From: an uncultured Lachnospiraceae bacterium
Lineage (GTDB): Bacteria > Bacillota > Clostridia > Lachnospirales > Lachnospiraceae
Assembly (NCBI GenBank): GCA_910579685.1
Contig: CAJTVN010000013.1
Location: 47,575-111,574 of the forward strand
Direction: 5' to 3'
Length of the DNA: 64,000 bases
The notes below the pieces were generated by a model. It was not told the origin of the DNA, ran no database searches, and worked only from the letters and a program-made list of their open reading frames with translations. The translations under genes and the position numbers were made by a program. Shown here one piece after another: positions 34,332 to 43,585 of this stretch (position 1 is the stretch's first letter; every line of letters begins with the position of its first letter).

Positions 34332-35621
34332 ATGAGCAAATACAGATTTGAGACCCTTCAGCTTCATGTAGGACAGGAACAGCCTGATCCGGCCACTGAT
34401 TCCAGAGCCGTGCCAATTTACCAGACAACTTCCTATGTGTTCCGCAATTCCGCCCATGCGGCCGCCCGTTTTGGCCTGGCGGATGCCGGTAACATATACG
34501 GAAGGCTGACTAACTCGACACAGGACGTTCTGGAAAAGAGGCTGGCCGCTTTGGAGGGAGGGGTGGCAGCTCTTGCGCTTGCATCCGGTGCGGCGGCCAT
34601 CGCCTATACGATTGAGGCTCTGGCTGCGGACGGCGGTCACATTGTTTCCCAGAAGACGATCTACGGAGGAAGCTACAATCTGCTGGAGCATACGCTGCGT
34701 CATTACGGTATTTCAACCACGTTTGTGGATGCCCATGACCTGCGGGAGGTGGAATCGGCCATACAGAGTGATACCAGAGCAATCTATCTGGAAACGCTTG
34801 GCAATCCGAACAGTGACATACCGGACATTGATGCGATTGCAAAAATCGCTCACAAACACGGTCTGCCGCTGGTCATTGACAATACCTTCGGTACGCCGTA
34901 TCTGATCAGACCGATTGAGCACGGGGCCGATATCGTCGTACACTCCGCCACAAAGTTCATTGGCGGGCACGGGACGACGCTTGGAGGAATTATTGTGGAT
35001 TCCGGCAGGTTTGACTGGAAGGCCAGCGGGAAATATCCGAACATTGCGGATGCCAATCCAAGCTATCACGGAGTTTCCTTTGTGGATGCGGCAGGCCCGG
35101 CGGCGTTTGTTACCTATGTGCGGGCAATCCTGCTGCGGGACACCGGCGCCGCAATTTCTCCCTTCAACGCCTTTCTTCTGCTGCAGGGAGTGGAAACGCT
35201 TTCCCTCCGGCTGGAGCGTCATGCGGAAAACACAAAGAAGGTGGTGGAATATCTGGCAAAGCATCCTCTGGTAGAGAAGGTGAATCATCCCTCTCTTGCG
35301 GATCATCCGGATCATGCATTGTATGAAAAGTATTTTCCTAACGGGGGCGCTTCCATCTTCACTTTTGAGATCAGAGGAGGGCAGAAGCAAGCCCACGCTT
35401 TTATTGACAACCTGCGTATATTCTCTCTGCTGGCGAACGTGGCGGACGTTAAGAGTCTGGTGATTCATCCGGCAACGACGACCCATTCCCAGCTTTCCGG
35501 GGAAGAGCTGCTGGATCAGGGCATACGGCCCAATACGATACGGCTTTCCATTGGAACAGAGCATATTGATGATATCATCAGTGATCTGGAACTTGGTTTC
35601 GCCGCTATTGGGAGAAATTAA
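34332..35621 (+). CDS. metY: O-acetylhomoserine sulfhydrylase
   Basis: This PLP enzyme makes homocysteine from O-acetylhomoserine and sulfide. Related enzymes use O-acetylserine or methanethiol. The 429-residue protein starts YRFETLQLHVGQEQPDPATD, has GRLTNSTQDVLEKRLAALEGG, and the PLP lysine in VVHSATKFIGGHGTTLGG. The late segment SLVIHPATTTHSQL is typical of the MetY group. The ATG follows AAAGAGG. It is followed by the methionine importer genes, so synthesis and uptake are co-controlled by the upstream leader and promoter. Confidence 0.95.
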   Translation: MSKYRFETLQLHVGQEQPDPATDSRAVPIYQTTSYVFRNSAHAAARFGLADAGNIYGRLTNSTQDVLEKRLAALEGGVAALALASGAAAIAYTIEALAADGGHIVSQKTIYGGSYNLLEHTLRHYGISTTFVDAHDLREVESAIQSDTRAIYLETLGNPNSDIPDIDAIAKIAHKHGLPLVIDNTFGTPYLIRPIEHGADIVVHSATKFIGGHGTTLGGIIVDSGRFDWKASGKYPNIADANPSYHGVSFVDAAGPAAFVTYVRAILLRDTGAAISPFNAFLLLQGVETLSLRLERHAENTKKVVEYLAKHPLVEKVNHPSLADHPDHALYEKYFPNGGASIFTFEIRGGQKQAHAFIDNLRIFSLLANVADVKSLVIHPATTTHSQLSGEELLDQGIRPNTIRLSIGTEHIDDIISDLELGFAAIGRN

Positions 35622-35646
35622 CGCTTTTGTTCGTGGAGGGGAAAAA

Positions 35647-36675
35647 TTGATTCGTATTGAGCATGTAAGTAAAACATTCTCGGGAAAAGACAAAGAGGTT
35701 CATGCGCTATCTGATGTAAGCCTCCATGTACGGCAGGGAGACATTTATGGCATTATCGGATACTCGGGGGCAGGAAAATCCACACTGATCCGCCTGGTAA
35801 ACGGTCTGGAACGGGCGGATAGCGGAATCGTGACCGTTTATGACCAAAATCTTGAAAAATTGAAGAAATGTGAGCTCAGGACATTGCGCAGAAAGATCGG
35901 CATGGTATTTCAGCAGTTTAATCTTCTGGAATCGAAAACAGTCTATCACAACATTGCGCTGCCGCTGATTCTGGAAAAGGCATCGAAGGAACAGATTGAG
36001 CAGCGTGTGGCACAGGTGCTTGCGTTCGTGGAGCTGGAGGACAAAAGGGATACCTATGTGAGCCAGCTTTCCGGAGGTCAGAAACAGCGGGTGGGAATTG
36101 CAAGGGCTCTGACGACCTCCCCGCAGCTTTTGCTCTGCGATGAGGCGACCAGCGCTCTGGATCCGCAGACAACGGAATCCATTCTGAGACTCCTAAAAAA
36201 GATTAATCGGGAAATGGGAGTGACCGTCCTTTTGATCACACATCAGATGCAGGTCGTTCAGATGATCTGTAATAAAGTGGCTGTAATGGAAAACGGGCGG
36301 ATTGTGGAAAACGGGGATGTGCTTGATGTATTTGGCGCTCCAAGGACGGTAATAGCCAGACGCTTTGTTCAAACCGTGGTAAATGACCAGATTCCCGAGA
36401 GCATCATCAGTCTTGTGAGGGAGCAGAAAGAGCATTTTCACATTAATCGGCTAAAATTTATCGGTAAAAGTGTAAAAAGGCCTGTTATCTCTGAAATATG
36501 CCGGGTGGACGGCATCGTGGTAAATATCCTGGGAGCGGCGGTACAGGAGCTGCAGGACAGTGTTATGTGTGTCTTTATCCTGCAGCTGATCGGCTCTGAG
36601 GAAAGCATTCAAAGAGCAGAACGGAAGATGGAAGAAAACGGTGTTTTGAGAGAACGGCTGGAGGTGATCGGATGA
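35647..36675 (+). CDS. metN: Methionine ABC importer, ATP-binding protein MetN
   Basis: The 342-residue protein has Walker A (GYSGAGKST), signature (LSGGQKQRVGIARAL), Walker B (LLLCDEATSALDPQT) and switch His (LLITHQMQV). A C-terminal NIL domain (about 265-340) binds methionine to inhibit transport in this family. I start at the TTG at 35647, where GGAGGGG precedes and the sequence begins IRIEHVSKTFSG. An in-frame upstream reading would lie within metY. Its stop overlaps the metI ATG by 4 bp. Confidence 0.95.
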   Translation: MIRIEHVSKTFSGKDKEVHALSDVSLHVRQGDIYGIIGYSGAGKSTLIRLVNGLERADSGIVTVYDQNLEKLKKCELRTLRRKIGMVFQQFNLLESKTVYHNIALPLILEKASKEQIEQRVAQVLAFVELEDKRDTYVSQLSGGQKQRVGIARALTTSPQLLLCDEATSALDPQTTESILRLLKKINREMGVTVLLITHQMQVVQMICNKVAVMENGRIVENGDVLDVFGAPRTVIARRFVQTVVNDQIPESIISLVREQKEHFHINRLKFIGKSVKRPVISEICRVDGIVVNILGAAVQELQDSVMCVFILQLIGSEESIQRAERKMEENGVLRERLEVIG

Positions 36676-37352
36676 AGGAATATTTAAAAATAAAAATATT
36701 TAATATCACGATAGAGAGGCTCTTTCTGAACGGAGGCCAGACACTTTACATGGTAGGCTGGTCATTGTTGATTGGAACTCTGATCGGGCTTGCCCTGGCG
36801 CTGATTCTGGTGATATGCCGTAAGGGCGGACTGGCGGAACACCCTGTATTATACAATATCGTGAGCTTTTACATTAACATTGTGCGAAGTATCCCCTTTG
36901 TCATCCTGCTGGTGACGCTTATGCCGCTCACCCGCGCCGTCGTTGGAACGACGATTGGCAGTACGGCGGCGCTGGTGCCGCTTGTCATCTATATCAGTCC
37001 TTATCTGGCGAGACTGATTGAAAACAGTCTTCTGGAAGTTACCCCCGGTATTCTGGAAGCGGCGCAGGCAATGGGGGCAAATCTGTGGCAGGTGATCCGT
37101 TATTTTCTGATTCCGGAGACGCTGGGTTCCATTATTCTGGCACTGACTACCGGAACGATCGGACTTCTGGGCGCCTCCGCCATGGCCGGATATGTCGGCG
37201 GAGGCGGTGTGGGAGATCTGGCGCTTACTTATGGATATGAGAAGATGAATACGCCGCTTATGATACTTACGGTGGTGATCCTGGTGGTTCTGGTACAGCT
37301 TTTGCAGTTAACGGGAAACAGAATTGCCGGAAAGTTAAGACAACATCGATAA
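36672..37352 (+). CDS. metI: Methionine ABC importer, permease MetI
   Basis: This 226-residue permease has about five membrane helices and the coupling segment ILEAAQAMGANLWQVIRYFLIPE, shortened here to the key EAAQAMGAN. It also has NIVRSIPFVILLVTLMPLTR, typical of MetI. It starts by ATGA overlap with metN behind GGAGGTGATC. The order metN-metI-metQ is the canonical one. Confidence 0.96.
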   Translation: MKEYLKIKIFNITIERLFLNGGQTLYMVGWSLLIGTLIGLALALILVICRKGGLAEHPVLYNIVSFYINIVRSIPFVILLVTLMPLTRAVVGTTIGSTAALVPLVIYISPYLARLIENSLLEVTPGILEAAQAMGANLWQVIRYFLIPETLGSIILALTTGTIGLLGASAMAGYVGGGGVGDLALTYGYEKMNTPLMILTVVILVVLVQLLQLTGNRIAGKLRQHR

Positions 37353-37372
37353 ACGAGAGGAGAACGATTATT

Positions 37373-38263
37373 ATGAAAAAATTATTTACCGGAATTTTAA
37401 CTCTGACGACGGCGCTTGGTCTTGCGGCATGCGCAAGCGCAGGACAGGTCGGCAGTGACACAAAAGAAACCGTATCCGCTTCGGAAGAGACGTCTTTACC
37501 CGGAAAGGAAACAGCTTCCGTTGCGGAAGAAAAGACAGAGATCATCTATGGAAAATCTCAGGGACCTTACACGGAGCTCTTTGAAGAAGCCATTATTCCG
37601 ATTCTGGAAAAGCAGGGGTATACCCTGAGGGGAATTGATTTTTCCGATCTACAGACGGCTGATGTCGCTCTCAATGACGGAGATGTGGATGTGAATGTAG
37701 AACAGCACACGGCATATGCCGAAAATTTTAATGTGAATTATGATGCGGATCTGGTACCGATCAGTCCTATTCCGACGGTGCCGGCCGGTGTTTACTCAGT
37801 CAATCATGCGTCGCTTGACGAGATCAGCGAAGGGGCAAAGGTTGCCGTTCCCAATGACGCGTCCAATACGGCGCGCTGCTACATGATGCTTCAGAAGATC
37901 GGCTGGATTACACTGGCAGAGAATGTTGATCCTTCCGCCGTAACACAGGACGACATCGTTGAAAACCCATACCATATCGAATTTACGGAAATGAAAAGTC
38001 TGACGATTCCTGCCGCCATTGAGGACTTTGACTATGTGGCAATTACGGGAAGCGTGGTCTACAACGCAGGAATTGATGCGTCCACGGCTTTGGCCAACGA
38101 AGATATACAGGATCATTTAGTGCTTCAGGTCGTGGTGAAGGAAGAAAACAGGGATGCCGCATGGGCGCAGGCGATTGTGGAGGCTTACCATTCGGATGAG
38201 TTTAAGACATATATGGCTGATAACAATGACGGTCTGTGGTGGATTCCGGAGGAATTACAGTGA
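37373..38263 (+). CDS. metQ: Methionine-binding lipoprotein MetQ
   Basis: The 296-residue NlpA-family lipoprotein has a signal peptide ending in the lipobox LAAC (Cys near residue 21). An acidic Ser/Thr/Glu linker follows, then the binding domain, with PYTELFEEAIIPILEKQGY, VEQHTAYAENFN and VPNDASNTARCYMMLQKIGW. It captures methionine for MetNI. It ends overlapping the stop of the convergent AraC gene by 9 bp, with no separate terminator seen. Confidence 0.95.
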   Translation: MKKLFTGILTLTTALGLAACASAGQVGSDTKETVSASEETSLPGKETASVAEEKTEIIYGKSQGPYTELFEEAIIPILEKQGYTLRGIDFSDLQTADVALNDGDVDVNVEQHTAYAENFNVNYDADLVPISPIPTVPAGVYSVNHASLDEISEGAKVAVPNDASNTARCYMMLQKIGWITLAENVDPSAVTQDDIVENPYHIEFTEMKSLTIPAAIEDFDYVAITGSVVYNAGIDASTALANEDIQDHLVLQVVVKEENRDAAWAQAIVEAYHSDEFKTYMADNNDGLWWIPEELQ

Positions 38264-39058
38264 AGGAAGACGCCTTATATACAATCTGCGATATTCGGTA
38301 GGTGTCATCCCCGTAAACTTCTTGAACTGCCGCATGAAGTGCAGATCGTTTTCATAGCCGCAGAAGAGCGCGAGAGCGCTTACGCTCATACTGCTGTTTG
38401 TCAGGTAGTATTTTGCGAGCTTGAGTCGGGCTTCTATCATGTCCTGCTGGCAGGAGATGCCAAAGAACTGCTTATATAAGTGTTGAAAATAGGAGAGACT
38501 GAGGCACAAGGAGGCGGCGAGCCGGGGAACCGTCCGGGCTGCTGCCGGATCGTTGTAGATCTGGGTACGCAGCCTGGAAAATTCCGGATAGTATTTCTGA
38601 CAGATGGCGGATGCCATCTTTTTTTCCGATTCCTCCTGCAGGGAATACAAAAAAATATGCATGAAAGAGTTCAGCATTTCTTCTTTGTGGGCGGAGGATG
38701 AATGATAGAGATCGGACATCATCCGCACATATTCTGACAATCTGTGAAAATCAAAGGGATATAGGATCCGGCACAGGGGAAGCCCTAATCCCTGAAAAAA
38801 TGCAAGATCTTCCCCGTCTGTCTCGAAATGAATCCAGTCGTCGTTATACCCGGCCGTATCACAGCCATAGTGAATATAAGTGTGCGGCGGAAAAAGGATC
38901 AGGGCATTGGGATGCACCGGGCAGAGTCTGTTCTCCAATACCATCCAGGACTCCCGTTTGATGAGCAGAATAAGATAGTCAGGCAGACCATCCCTGTGCT
39001 CAATATTGCATGGGACTGGATGGTGGGAATCGTGGCCGCAGCTGTTAATGGTGATCAT
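38255..39058 (-). CDS. AraC-family transcriptional regulator of the adjacent glycoside hydrolase genes
   Basis: The 267-residue protein has an N-terminal cupin-like sensor (HPNALILFPPHTYIHYG). A C-terminal double helix-turn-helix (about 165-262) has VPRLAASLCLSLSYFQHLYKQFF (key LAASLCLSLSYFQHLYK) and ALFCGYENDLHFMRQFKKFTG. It is divergent from GH88-GH28-GH43, so it most likely regulates that set in response to a pectin- or hemicellulose-derived sugar. AAAGGAAA precedes the ATG. The ligand is unknown. Confidence 0.9.
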   Translation of the reverse strand: MITINSCGHDSHHPVPCNIEHRDGLPDYLILLIKRESWMVLENRLCPVHPNALILFPPHTYIHYGCDTAGYNDDWIHFETDGEDLAFFQGLGLPLCRILYPFDFHRLSEYVRMMSDLYHSSSAHKEEMLNSFMHIFLYSLQEESEKKMASAICQKYYPEFSRLRTQIYNDPAAARTVPRLAASLCLSLSYFQHLYKQFFGISCQQDMIEARLKLAKYYLTNSSMSVSALALFCGYENDLHFMRQFKKFTGMTPTEYRRLYIRRLPSL

Positions 39059-39106
39059 GGCGAGTGTTTTCCTTTCATAAAAAAGCAGATTATGTCAGTT
39101 GATTGC

Positions 39107-39146
39107 ATTGTAAGCCATTGTCCGGGAGCTGTCAAACGTTTATGAT
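39107..39146. promoter_or_regulatory. Overlapping divergent promoters of the AraC gene and the GH88 operon
   Basis: On the minus strand TTGACA (39130-39135), 17 bp and TACAAT (39107-39112) drive the AraC gene. On the plus strand TTGTCC (39118-39123), 17 bp and TATGAT (39141-39146) point to GH88. The two promoters overlap, so polymerases should compete. Confidence 0.6.
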
Positions 39147-39153
39147 GATTTTA

Positions 39154-39202
39154 ACATCTTTGCGTAACAGTTCAGCCTTTGTCTTCACTGTTACATCTTT
39201 GC
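39154..39202. promoter_or_regulatory. Direct repeats, candidate AraC-type operators
   Basis: ACATCTTTGC occurs at 39154-39163 and again at 39193-39202, 39 bp apart. Each is followed by AACAG or GTAACAG, and a CTGTTAC inverted copy lies between them. Position between the regulator and GH88 genes suggests binding sites. Confidence 0.5.
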
Positions 39203-39270
39203 AACAGCATGGGCGGGTAAAGGCTGACCGGTTTGCGGAAAAAAATCGAAGAAGAACAGGAGAAGCGAAA

Positions 39271-40422
39271 ATGGAAGATTACAGGGCATGGGCGGAAAGC
39301 GTTCTGCAAAAGGTGCGGGAGAAAATGGAATGGGTCAGTGAAAAGAACAGGGATAAAATTCCCTATACCACGGATGAGAGAGGCGATTATGACGACCGTT
39401 CCGATGAAAACAGAACATGGAGAGTGGACGACGGCATCAACTGGTGGACAAACGGATTCTGGGGCGGAATCATGTGGCTTCTGTATCAGGATACGAAGGA
39501 AGAGCGATATGCGCAGATTGCCAGGGTGTCGGAGCGGAAAATGGAAAAGTGCTTTGACATGTATTATGGACTGCATCATGACGTGGGATTTATGCTCGTG
39601 CCAACAGCGGTGGCCGACTGGCGGCTTACCGGGAATGAGGATGCAAAAAGGCTTGCCATGCACGGGGCGAATCTCCTGGCAGGACGGTTCAATCCGGCAG
39701 GAAACTTTATCCGGGCCTGGAACCAGGTAGAGGGGAGCGATACCAGAGGATGGGCCATCATTGACTGCATGTTCAATATCTCGCTGCTGTACTGGGCATC
39801 GCAGGAGAGCGAAGATCCCCGGTTCAGGCAGATTGCCATGCGCCATGCGGACACGGTGCTCAAAAATTTTATCCGTCCCGACGGTTCGGTCTGTCATATT
39901 GTGGAGTTTGACCCGGAGACCGGTGAGAGGGTAAAAAGCTACGGCGGCCAGGGCTACGGGGAAGGCTCGTCCTGGACCAGAGGCCAGGGCTGGGCGGTGT
40001 ACGGCTTTGCCAACAGCTATACCCATACGGGAAAGCAGGAATATCTGGATGCGGCGAAGCGCTGCGCCCATTATTGTATGGCCAATCTGCCGGAAGACGG
40101 GATTATTCCCGTGGATTTCAGACAGCCGCCGCAGCCCGCATGGGAGGATTCCTGCGGAGCCTGCGTGATTGCGGGCGGACTCCTGGAGATTGCCAGGCAT
40201 GTGCCGGAGCTGGAAAAGCAGATGTATGTCCGCTCTGCGGTAAAAATTTTAAAAGCCATTGCGCAGACCAGGGCGGAATGGGGAAAAGAGTGCGATGCCA
40301 TTGTACAGAACTGTTCCGGAGCCTATCACAGCACGGATCATCATTTTACCATGGTGTATGCGGACTATTACTTTATCGAGGCGCTCTATAAGCTGACGGG
40401 AAGGGGGATCCTGTTATGGTAA
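39271..40422 (+). CDS. Glycoside hydrolase family 88-type unsaturated glycuronyl hydrolase
   Basis: The start at 39271 follows ACAGGAGAAG, giving 383 residues. GH88 enzymes hydrolyse the unsaturated uronic acid left at the non-reducing end by polysaccharide lyases. Supporting segments are WRVDDGINWWTNGFWGG, ADWRLTGNEDA, RGWAIIDCMFNISLLYWAS (with the conserved Asp) and EGSSWTRGQGWAVYGFANSY. It has no signal peptide, so it acts on imported oligosaccharides in the cytoplasm. It is the first gene of GH88-GH28-GH43. Confidence 0.88.
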   Translation: MEDYRAWAESVLQKVREKMEWVSEKNRDKIPYTTDERGDYDDRSDENRTWRVDDGINWWTNGFWGGIMWLLYQDTKEERYAQIARVSERKMEKCFDMYYGLHHDVGFMLVPTAVADWRLTGNEDAKRLAMHGANLLAGRFNPAGNFIRAWNQVEGSDTRGWAIIDCMFNISLLYWASQESEDPRFRQIAMRHADTVLKNFIRPDGSVCHIVEFDPETGERVKSYGGQGYGEGSSWTRGQGWAVYGFANSYTHTGKQEYLDAAKRCAHYCMANLPEDGIIPVDFRQPPQPAWEDSCGACVIAGGLLEIARHVPELEKQMYVRSAVKILKAIAQTRAEWGKECDAIVQNCSGAYHSTDHHFTMVYADYYFIEALYKLTGRGILLW

Positions 40423-40434
40423 GGAGGACATGGA

Positions 40435-41817
40435 ATGAAAATTGATGTAATCAGTCAGGGAGCGCTGGGAGATGGGATGACCGTCAACACTTCGGTTATT
40501 CAGAAAGCGATTGACCTTTGCGGCCGGTCAGGAGGCGGAACCGTATACTTCCCGTCCGGAAGCTATGTCAGCGGTACCCTTTTTCTGAAAAGCAACGTGA
40601 CGCTCGAGCTTTCCTCCGGCGCTGTTCTGAAAGCAAGCCCGGATATTCGGGATTACGCAAAAGACACGCATCACAACAGATACCGCAATGAGCAGGCGCT
40701 GGATCGATGCTTTCTCTTTGCCAGGGATCAGGAAAATATCCGGATTACCGGGATGGGAGAAATTAACGGAAATGCGGAGGCTTTTCCTAATGAGGGGGAT
40801 ATCTACAGGCCCATGATGATCCGCTTTCTGCGATGCAGAAATATCCGGATCGACCAGGTCGGACTGTATCAGTCGGCTGCCTGGACAGCGGCTTTTCTGG
40901 ATTCTTCCCATATTTGGATAAGTGGTGTGCGCATTTTTAACGATAAACGCTATAATGGCGACGGGCTGGATTTTGACGGCTGTTCCCATGTGTTTGTGGA
41001 AGGCTGCAGCATTTCGGGAACGGACGATAATCTGTGCCTGCAATCCAGCAGCAGAGAGTATCCGGTGAGAGACATTCATATCAGCGGCTGTTCGTTTTGT
41101 CCCTTGTGCGCTGCGGTGCGAATCGGGCTCAAATCTATAGGAGATATTTACAATGTGGTGATCAGCAATTGCACCATGGAGAGAGTGTGGCGCGAGGGAA
41201 TCAAGATCGAGTGCACGGAGGGTGGCAGAATTTCCGATATCTCCATTCAAAACGTGGTGATGAGGGATGTGTCCCGCCCAATCTTTGTGATCCTGAACAA
41301 TCGTTTCAAGAAAGACGATTACGGGAGTTCCCTGGAACTGGAAGAGATGCCGGAAATCGGAGAGATGGAAAACATAAGCTTTTCCAATATCACAGCCGTG
41401 GATTCCGCGGAGATGGAGAAGGTGCATTTGCGGTTTGGCGACGATATTATGGGAGAGCCAAGGTTTGAGGGAATCCGGATTGATGCGGAAAAGAACCATC
41501 CGATCAGAGGGATTACAATGGAGAATATCCGGTATCGCAGTATCGGCGGGGTAAGGAAGGCTGACATTCCGGAAAGCTATCCGCAGGTGCTGGACGGCCT
41601 TATCCATCCGGATGAGGAAACCTCGGAGAATTATTATCCTGACTGGAGCAGGGCGGCGTTTCTGGATATCCGGAACGTAAGAGAACTTTATCTGTCCAAC
41701 CTGCGGTTCTCATCCGTAAGGCCGGATGAAAGGAAGGACTATTATTTGGAGGGCTGCAGCGTTTTGAAAAGCGAAATTTTTGTGGAGAAAGATACAGACA
41801 AAGAGGAGCGTATATGA
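40435..41817 (+). CDS. Glycoside hydrolase family 28 (polygalacturonase-like)
   Basis: This 460-residue right-handed beta-helix protein begins DVISQGALGDGMTVNTSVIQ. The family active-site region is visible as RYNGDGLDFDG and GTDDNLCLQSSS, followed by RIGLKS, which corresponds to the RIK motif. The GHG element of classical endo-enzymes is not obvious, so an exo-acting or rhamnogalacturonan-related specificity is likely. It has no signal peptide and is therefore cytoplasmic. AAGGAGG precedes the ATG. It overlaps GH43 by 4 bp. Confidence 0.88.
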   Translation: MKIDVISQGALGDGMTVNTSVIQKAIDLCGRSGGGTVYFPSGSYVSGTLFLKSNVTLELSSGAVLKASPDIRDYAKDTHHNRYRNEQALDRCFLFARDQENIRITGMGEINGNAEAFPNEGDIYRPMMIRFLRCRNIRIDQVGLYQSAAWTAAFLDSSHIWISGVRIFNDKRYNGDGLDFDGCSHVFVEGCSISGTDDNLCLQSSSREYPVRDIHISGCSFCPLCAAVRIGLKSIGDIYNVVISNCTMERVWREGIKIECTEGGRISDISIQNVVMRDVSRPIFVILNNRFKKDDYGSSLELEEMPEIGEMENISFSNITAVDSAEMEKVHLRFGDDIMGEPRFEGIRIDAEKNHPIRGITMENIRYRSIGGVRKADIPESYPQVLDGLIHPDEETSENYYPDWSRAAFLDIRNVRELYLSNLRFSSVRPDERKDYYLEGCSVLKSEIFVEKDTDKEERI

Positions 41818-43457
41818 ACGATAAAATAAAAAATCCCATTTTGCGGGGCTTCCATCCGGATCCGTCCATTGTCCGGGTGGAGGACGACTACTATATTGCC
41901 ACCTCCACCTTTGAGTGGTGGCCGGGGGTGAGACTGCATCATTCGAAGGATTTGAAGAACTGGGAGCTGATCGAATATCCCTTAAACCGCATGTCCCAGC
42001 TGGATCTGCGGGGCGTTGGAGCCTCCCAGGGAATCTGGGCGCCCTGTCTTACCTACGATCAGGGAACCTTTTATCTGGTGTACACGATTGTGAAAGCTTT
42101 TTACTGCAATATGTACGACACGGAAAACTATCTGGTGACGGCGGATAACATTCACGGCCCCTGGTCGGAGCCGGTGCCCCTCAACAATTTTGGCTTTGAC
42201 CCGTCTCTGTTCCATGATGAGGACGGACGCAAGTACATGGTCAGCATGGTGACGGACCACCGTGTTCCCAAAAAGTATGCGGGACGTCTCCTGCTGCAGG
42301 AGTTTGATCCGGAAAAAAAGCAAATGACAGGTCCGGTAAGGGACATCTACCAGGCGGATAAAATCTTTCTGGAAGGGCCGCACATCTTTAAGAGGAAAGA
42401 CTGGTACTATCTGTTTGCGGCGGACACGGGAACCGGGGAGGCCCACGGACAGTCCATTCTGCGCGCAAAGAGCGTATGGGGCCCCTACGAAATGTTCCGG
42501 GCGGATTTCATGCAAAGAGAGAGCGATGATGAGGCTTATTCGATCCTGACCAGCAGGCATCACGAGGAGCTTTTGCTGCAGAAGAGCGGCCACTGCGACC
42601 TGGTGGAGACAAAGGAGGGCGAATGGTACGCCGTCCATCTGTGCGCGCGGGCCTGTGAGGATCGCAATCCGAAGGACGCAAAACGCTTTCCGGGAAGCCG
42701 CCGCTACATGATCGGAAGGGAGACGGCCATCCAGAAGATGCGCTGGAGGGAGGATGACTGGCTGGTTTTGGAGGATGGAACGAACGTGCCGAAAGAGGAA
42801 GTGGAGGCGCCGGAGAATCCGGGGGAGTCTGCATCCTGCCATAAGCTGGTCAGAGACGACTTTGACGCCGATGCGCTGGATCTGGACTATCAGTCTCTTC
42901 GGATTCCCATGGATGAGCATTACCTTTCCCTGAGGGAGCGTCCGGGATGGCTTCGGATGTACGGGAGAAGCGGGCTTTCCTCCAGGTTTTCCCAGACATT
43001 GATCGCAAGAAGGATGACACAGTACCATATGACGGCGTCCGCCTGTATGGAGTTTGAGCCGGATGTGTTCAAGCAGATGGCGGGACTGATCTTTCTGTAC
43101 GATACGGACAATTACCTGTATCTCCATGTATCCAGGGATGAGGAGATCGGGAAATGTATCACGCTCCTTCGGGCGGAGAACAAAAAATACGAGTATCTGA
43201 CAGACTATCTGCCCATCGGGGAAAACCAGGCGGTATATTTAAGCCTTGAGATCAGCGGGAATTATGCACAGTTTTATTATGGATACTCCGAACAGAGGAT
43301 GGAAAGGATTGGTCCGTCCGTAAACGCGGGCTTTCTCTCGGATGAGGCCTGCGACGAGGGCTGGTTTACGGGGGCCATGATCGGGATCTGCTGTCAGGAT
43401 CTGACCGGGTTCGGAAAATATGCGGATTTTGATTATTTTGAGGTAAAGGAAAAATAG
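41814..43457 (+). CDS. Glycoside hydrolase family 43 (beta-xylosidase/arabinofuranosidase-like)
   Basis: The 547-residue protein has an N-terminal five-bladed GH43 propeller. The base Asp is in RGFHPDPSIVRVEDDYYIAT, the second Asp in NFGFDPSLFHDEDGRKYMVS and the acid Glu in FLEGPHIFKRKDWYYLF. A C-terminal beta-sandwich (about 355-547) is typical of beta-xylosidases. It has no signal peptide. It starts by ATGA overlap with GH28 and ends before a hairpin terminator. It probably removes xylose or arabinose residues from imported side-chain oligosaccharides. Confidence 0.92.
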   Translation: MNDKIKNPILRGFHPDPSIVRVEDDYYIATSTFEWWPGVRLHHSKDLKNWELIEYPLNRMSQLDLRGVGASQGIWAPCLTYDQGTFYLVYTIVKAFYCNMYDTENYLVTADNIHGPWSEPVPLNNFGFDPSLFHDEDGRKYMVSMVTDHRVPKKYAGRLLLQEFDPEKKQMTGPVRDIYQADKIFLEGPHIFKRKDWYYLFAADTGTGEAHGQSILRAKSVWGPYEMFRADFMQRESDDEAYSILTSRHHEELLLQKSGHCDLVETKEGEWYAVHLCARACEDRNPKDAKRFPGSRRYMIGRETAIQKMRWREDDWLVLEDGTNVPKEEVEAPENPGESASCHKLVRDDFDADALDLDYQSLRIPMDEHYLSLRERPGWLRMYGRSGLSSRFSQTLIARRMTQYHMTASACMEFEPDVFKQMAGLIFLYDTDNYLYLHVSRDEEIGKCITLLRAENKKYEYLTDYLPIGENQAVYLSLEISGNYAQFYYGYSEQRMERIGPSVNAGFLSDEACDEGWFTGAMIGICCQDLTGFGKYADFDYFEVKEK

Positions 43458-43464
43458 GTTCTTA

Positions 43465-43503
43465 AAAAAATGCACTTGGAACTATAAAAAGTGCATTTTT
43501 TTC
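43465..43503 (+). terminator. Terminator after GH43
   Basis: A 13-bp stem (AAAAAATGCACTT at 43465-43477 with AAGTGCATTTTTT at 43489-43501) is followed by further T's, separating the hydrolase genes from the transporter genes. Confidence 0.85.
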
Positions 43504-43585
43504 TTTTCCCGGAATTGCTATGATACAGTTACAGAAACGGAAGGCCAACCGGACAAAATAATGAGAGTAATGGAGGAATCAGGAT

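Noticed and set aside
34713..35693. Long open frame antisense to metY
   Set aside because: It fully overlaps metY, which has clear family motifs, and there is no promoter or ribosome binding site for the reverse frame.
41982..43127. Long open frame antisense to the GH43 gene
   Set aside because: It is a mirror of biased codons in GH43, with no start signals or motifs.
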